From Opitutaceae bacterium (lineage in GTDB: Bacteria > Verrucomicrobiota > Verrucomicrobiia > Opitutales > Opitutaceae): DNA of 8,823 nucleotides. The notes under the pieces were generated by a model. That model had not been told where the DNA came from. It did no database searches and saw only the letters and a program-made list of their open reading frames with translations. Position numbers and translations under genes: made by a program. The stretch covers positions 1 to 8,823 of the forward strand of contig JAITDF010000004.1 in NCBI GenBank assembly GCA_031282705.1, read 5' to 3'. Below are positions 1 to 6,100 of the stretch, piece by piece. The stretch's first letter is position 1. Each line of letters starts with the position of its first letter.

Positions 1-119
1 CGCGGCTCTGACGTACCGCAGACTTCCAAGTCTGCTCCGAAGCTCATGCCTGATTGCGGGTTCGCGGCCAGGCGTGAGTTTTAAGCAGGTTTGGAAACCT
101 GCGGTACGACAGAACCGCG
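1..119. repeat. REP/BIME-like pair of palindromes in inverted orientation
   Basis: Two 35-nt arms, 1-35 and 85-119, are inverted copies of each other with only a few differences, separated by a 49-nt spacer (36-84). Each arm also holds its own small hairpin with 8-bp stems and a 2-nt centre: GCAGACTT/AAGTCTGC at 18-35 and GCAGGTTT/AAACCTGC at 85-102. The outer part of each arm carries a shared GTACCGC motif and ends in CGCGG or its complement. This layout, two palindromic units head to head, resembles REP/BIME extragenic elements. It lies between the stop codon of the giant gene and the window edge, where such elements usually sit. The left arm starts at base 1, so the element may continue outside the window. 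The repeat structure is seen directly. REP family membership is inference, because no RAYT transposase is visible. Confidence 0.75.
85..102 (-). terminator. hairpin downstream of the giant gene, possible terminator
   Basis: This perfect 8-bp stem (GCAGGTTT / AAACCTGC, 2-nt centre) begins 26 bases past the TAA stop of the minus-strand gene. On the minus strand it is followed by TTAAAA, not a clean T-run, so it is a poor match to a canonical intrinsic terminator. The same hairpin is one unit of the inverted pair at 1-119. Any terminator role may be secondary to its repeat nature. Confidence 0.25.
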
Positions 120-128
120 CAACATCAG

Positions 129-3100
129 TTATGATTGCCGTCGTTTTTGCGGGCGCGGGTGCAATGCGGCCAGCGCGGACAGGGCGAGGAGGAAGGGCAG
201 ACTGGACGCGCCTCCTCCCCCGCCGCCTCCGCTTCCGCCGGTGCCGCCGCCGGTGCCGCCGGTGCCGCCGCCGGGTGTGGTGCCGCTTGTCGTGCCGCTT
301 GTCGTGCCACCGGGCGTCGTGACGGTGCCGGTGGTCAGGGCGAGGGTGGTGAGGTCGCCGGTGGCTTTGTCGAGTTTGCGGATGGCGGAGTTGCCGGTGT
401 CGGCTATGTAGAGGTTGCCGGCGGGGTCGATGGCGACGGCTTGGGGGTGATTGAGTTGCGCGTCAAGCGCGGGGGCGTTCAGGTTGCCGGCGATGCCTTC
501 CTCGCCGGCAATGGTGAGCACTTCGCCGGCGGGGGTGATGAGGCGGATGGCGTTGTTGTTCGTGTCGGCCAGATAGAGGTTTCCCGTCGAGGCATCGCAG
601 GCGAGGCCGGCGGGTTTGGCGGCGGCGAAATGGAAGCGGGCGAGCGCGCCGGGGCCGTCGGCGTTGCCGGGGGCGCCGGGCTGCCCGGCGATGGTCGTGG
701 CGGCGCCGTCGGGGGCGATTTTGCGGAGGGTCTGGCCGGCGGTGTCGGCGGTGTAGAGGTTGCCGGCGGGGTCGATGGCGAGCGAGGCGGGTTTGTTGTA
801 GCGGGCTTGGGCGGAGGGGCCGTCGGCCGAGCCTGATGCGTCGGGGGCGCCTGAGTGCGCGGTGAGGGAGCGGGCGGGGTCGAGTTTGAGGATGGCGTGG
901 CGCGCGGCGTCGGCGATGTAGAGGTTGCCCGCGGGGTCGGCGGCGATGCCGGCGGGGGCGGAGGAGGGCGGGAGGGTGGCGTGGGTGCCGACCGTGCCGC
1001 CGGGGGTGATCGCGCGGATGGCGGCGTTGCCGGTGTCGGCGGCGTAGAGGGTGCCGGCGCGGGTGGTGATGCCTTGGATGCGGTTGAAGCGGGCGGAGGC
1101 GCCGGCGCCGTCGAGCAGGCCGGGTTGTCCGGCGGCGCCGGCGAGGGGCGTGGTTTTCAGGGTGGCGAGGTTGATGGTTTGAATGGTGTTGAGCGTGTCG
1201 TCGGCGACATGGAGGAGGGTGCCGGATTCGATTGCCAGGGCGACGGGCGAGGAAAAGTGCGCGGGCGCGACGGTGAGGGTGACGGCATTGCTGGTGGCCG
1301 AGCCGGCGAGGTTTGCGGCGATGCAGCGGTATTGGCGGGCGTTGAGGGCGCCGGCGGCGGTGATGGCGAGGGTCGTGGCGGAGGCCCCGGTGTGTTGGGC
1401 GTCGTCGGCGAGGTTGTGCCATGCGCCGTTTGCGTAGTATTGCCACTGAACGTCGGCGAGGGTGTCGTCGAGCGCGATGGCGAGGGTGAGGGTTTTGCCG
1501 GTGATGACGGTTTGGGCGGCGAGGGGCTGTCGTGTGATTTGCGGCCGGGTGAGGACGTAGAGCCGGCAGGGGGTGCTTGTGGCGCCGCCGATGCCGTTGG
1601 TGATGGTGACGGTGTAGGCGCCGGCGTCGGTGGCGGCGAGGCTGGCGAGTTCGAGCGAGGGGGTTGTGGCGCCGGGGATGGGCGCGCCGTCTTTTTCCCA
1701 TTGGAAGGAGAGCGGGGGCGTGCCGGTGGCGGTCACGGAGAGGGTGACGGTTTCGCCGAGGGCGGCGGCGAGTGTGGCGGGGGGCGAGGTGGTGATGGCG
1801 GGGGCGTCGATGGAGGGGAGCGGGGCGTTTTCGAAGACGTGGTCGTAGGTTTTGAAGCCGGGCTGGAGGTCGTTTTCGCCACTGATGACGAGGAGGTGCG
1901 CGTGGGGAGGGATGGTTTCGTCGATGGAGACCTGTCCGCCGGCGGTGCGGATGATGTCGAGCGAGGTGTCGTCCCAGCTTTTCAGGACGCGGTTGCGCGC
2001 GGCGGCGACGGGGTAGGCGGCGGCGTAGGCGACAGCGGTGGCGGTGATGTTTTGGATGACGCGGATTTTGCGGGGGCCGCGGGGGCCGGGTTCCTCAAAT
2101 TCGAAGCCGCGGAGGGCGGCGGGGAGCGCGAGGATGGCGACGTTGGCGGCGGTGGCGTTGGCGGCGGGCGTGGTTTCGATGAGGGCGGCGCGCGTGGCGC
2201 CCTGGGGGTAGGCGACGGCGGTGTCGGAGCCGCTTTGGGCGTCGTGAAGCTCGATCATGGTGGAGCGGTCGTCGGCCGGGTCGTTCATGACGCCGAAGGT
2301 GAAGGTGTTCACGGCGCCGGCGTAGGTGCTGGCGTGGACTTTGACCTGGAGGCCGCCGTAGGTCCAGTGGCCGGCGCCGGCGGGCTGGAGTGTTTTTTTC
2401 ACGCCGCTGACGCCGGTGCGTCCGGAGACGAGGGCGATGCGCTGGGCGAGGCCGTAGGCGGTGCTGGCGGCGGTGGCGGTGATTTCGGAGAGGCCGATGA
2501 CGCGGGAGGGGGTGAAGACCCAGAGCTGGCCGGCGTCCCATTTGGTGGCGGCGAAGCGGTTTCCGGCGATGGTGTAGCGGGTGGAGAGGCCGTAGATTTC
2601 GCGGCTTTTGGTGACGGCGTTGCGGGCGTTTTTTCCGGTGAGGTATTTCCATTTCTGGCCGCGCGCCCAGTCGGTTTCGGCGCCGGCGGAGGTTTTGACC
2701 TGGGGGGCTGCGCCGTGGAAGGCGGCGTCGAGGGGGTATTCGTTGGGGGCGGCGGCGGCGTTGAGGATGTAGGCGCCGGCGAAGGTGCTCATGCCGTCCA
2801 TGATGGGGGCGAAGCCGGTGCCGGGGAGTTCCGGCGCGGGGCTGGAGACGTCGCGGGCGCTGCCGGTGTAGCCCCAGGGGCCGTAGGTGCCGCGGGGGCC
2901 GAGGATGTTGCGGTCGTAGAGGGTGTAGCCGGCGGGGGCGTCCTTTGCGGCGAGGCCGGGCGTGTAGAGGAAGGCGAGGAGGAGGTGTTGCGCGCCGAGG
3001 CCGATTTTGCAGTTGTAGGGGTCGCCGGTGAGGTAGGCTTTGACGAGGGCGGGGAATTGCACGTTGTTGCGGTTGTAGTAGGGCTTCCATGCGGGGGAGG

Positions 3101-6100
3101 TGGAATAGTCGCCGAAACCGGAGCCGATGGGGACGTTGGTGATCGGGGCGTAGTTTTTGGTGGCGGCGATGGCGGCGCGCATGGAGGGGGAGCCGGTGAG
3201 GACGAGCCACCAGGCCATGTATTCGATGGAGGCGGCGTGGTAGGTGTAGTTTTCGTTCTGGTAGCCGACGTAGTGGGTGCCGCCGTCGCCGAGGGCGAGT
3301 TGGGTCATGGGGCCGTCGAGGACGGCCCTGGCCCTGGCGGCGGAGGCAGCGTCGCCGAGGGCGAGGGAGCCGAAGTAGGCGCCGAGGGCTTTGCGGATGT
3401 CGCCGTTGAGCCAGATGGCGCCGGGCTCGCGGGCGGTGTAGATGTCGGCGTTGGCGAGGACGGCGTCGCGGTGGATTTTGATGGCGGCCTCCCATTTGAA
3501 TTGCTGTTCGGGGGCGAGCAGGCCGGGGGCGTGGAGTTTGAAGAGGTAGTAGGCGAGGCAGGTTTGGAAGGACGGGGCCATGTCGTCGGCGGCGAGGGTG
3601 CCGTCGGTCCACTGAGTGCTGTATTCATTGATCAAATACAGGGCGCGGTCGGCGTAGGGTTGCTGATTTTTATGGGGGCTGGAGGGGTGGAGGAAGGCGT
3701 AGGCGGCGGTGAGGAGTTCGCCGGCTTTGTTGACGTCGGGGACGGTGCCGGAGCCGAGGTTGACGCCGTCGAACATGGCGGCGACGTGGGGGTTGGCCGC
3801 GGGTTCGGGGATGGCGGGGAAGAGGGTGAGGTTTTCCGCGCCGGGCTGGATTGCGGCGGGGATGGCGGGGGTGCCGGACGGGCCGCGGGAGAGGGCGGGT
3901 TCGATGATGTCGCGGTAGTCGAGGGCGGCGCCGGCGGCGGGGGTGAGGATGAATTCGGTGAGGGTGGTGGTTGCGCCGTCGATGATGGTGGAGCGGGTGT
4001 TGAAGGCGAAGGTGTCGGTGCCGCCGTCAATGGTGACAGTGAGGACGGGGCTGGCGCCGGTGGTGAGCGTGGTGGCGGGAAGCGGGTCGCCGGCGCGGAA
4101 GGGGTAGAGGAGGACGCGGTAGTTGGGCGCGGCGGTGGAGGCGCGCTCGATGACGAGACGGTTCCAGGTTTCGGCGGTGTTGGGGCTGGCGATGGTTTCG
4201 AGGCAGGCGAGGGCGGAGCCGCCGATGGCGCCGGCGGCTTGTTTCGGCGTGCCGTCGGCGCGGAGGATGCGCACGAGGAGCCGGCGGTCGCCGGTGGCGG
4301 CGGGCTCGGCGAGGACGACGTCGGTGGCGGCGTTGCAGCCGGCGGGGAGCGCGGAGCCGGCGAGGAGCGCGAGGTCGGCGGGGACGTGGGCGAGCCACTT
4401 GTAGGTGCGGGCGGCGTCGTCTTTGCGGATGTCGTCGATGATGAGGGCGTAGGGGCGCGGGCCGCGGACGAGGCCGGCGGTGCGGATGACCTGGCGCATG
4501 GGATTATAGGGGCGCGACTGGATGTTTTCCTTTTTGCCGGCGGCGTTCCAGTTGGGGAAATCCTTGAAGGGCCAGTCGCCGAAGGCCTCGGGGATTTTGT
4601 TTCCGGCGCGGCGGAAGGTGTTCAACGTGTTGTTTTCCCATGCGAAACCGCCGGATTTGAGGGAGGTGGCGCCGGCGCCCCACCACCATTCGTTGGAGTA
4701 GGCGTAGGTGGCGTCGCCGGTGGCGAAGGCGGCGGCGGGGGCGGCGCTCCACGCGGCGAGCTTGGCGGGGATGCGGCATTTGTCGCCCTCGGTGTCCGTG
4801 ACGGCCATGGCTTTGCCATCGACGAGGACGATGTTCTGGAAGTCGGCGGCCTGGAGGCCGGAGTTGCTGCCGCCGCTGTTGTAGTTGATGAAAAGGCGCC
4901 CGAGCGCGGAGAGCGCGAAGGTGTTGCGGTCGGCGAAGGTGTGGCCGCCGAAATCCTGCCGGACGTGGAAGATGAGTTGCGCGGCGCCGGCGTCGTAACC
5001 GCTGCGGGAGACGAGCGTGCCGCCGTCGTTGTCGATGTAGTCGAGGGCGCCGAGGGCGGCGGTGTTTTGCGCCTGCCAGCCGGCGGCGGCGGCGGGGTCG
5101 GCGGCGAAGATGGCGGCGGGGAGAAGCTGGTTGTAATAGGTGCTGCGGGTGGAGAATTTCGTGTCGCGCAGGTCGGGGAAGGTGTCGCGGGCGCCGGCGG
5201 CGGTTTTGTATTCGGTGTGAACGAAATTGCGCCACATGAAGTCGGCGGCGGGATCGTCGGGGAGCATCCATTTGAGGCCGATGTAATCGAGGCTTTCGAC
5301 AAAGCGTTTTCCCTGCTCCGGGTCCGCGCCGCTGCCGCCGAGGAGGTCGTAGAGCGTCCACGAATAGCCGTAGGGCTGCATCATGGCGGGGAGGTTGCGG
5401 CGGGCGTAGGCCTGGAGGTGGGGGTGGCCGAAGAAATCGCAGCCGCGGCGGGCGTAGGGGATGAGCGAGGCGGCGGCGAAGAGGTAGTTTTTGCCCTGGC
5501 CTTCCCAGCCGGCGCCGCTGGGGTGCCAGCCGTAGGTGAGGAAGTTGTGCCAGACGGCCCCGGCGTTGTCGATGTAGGCGGTGACGGTCTCGTTGGTGAC
5601 GCCGGTGCCGGCGGCGGCGTCCGCGGTGATGTCGCCTTCGATGGCGAAGGCGGTGAGGGTGCGGAATGCGCCGAGCGCGACCCAGTTGCTGGTGACGACC
5701 TCGGGGGCGAGGCCGACGCCAAAATAGTCGGGGGCGCCGTAGGTGTTGGTGCGGATGCAGTCGAAGTAGCGGACGAGGGCCTTGAGGACGCCGGCCCGTT
5801 GCGCATCGGTCATGGCCCAGTGGTTCATGTCGTAGGCGAGGGCGGTGAGGTGGCCGCCGAATTTCCAGTCGTTCGAGGAGGTGAAGGCGCCGGTGGTGAG
5901 GATGTATTGCGCCCAGGTGTCCATCGCGGCGGCCAGTTTTTGGGCGCGCGCGGTGATGGCGGCGGCGGCGGCGGCATCGCCGGTGTCGCGCTGGACGAGG
6001 CACTCGAACGCCTCCAGCGACATGGTGCCGGCGATGACGAGGCAATCGGTGTTCTTGCCGTCGGTGACAAGCCCGGCGATGCCGGTGGCGTCGCCGGCGG

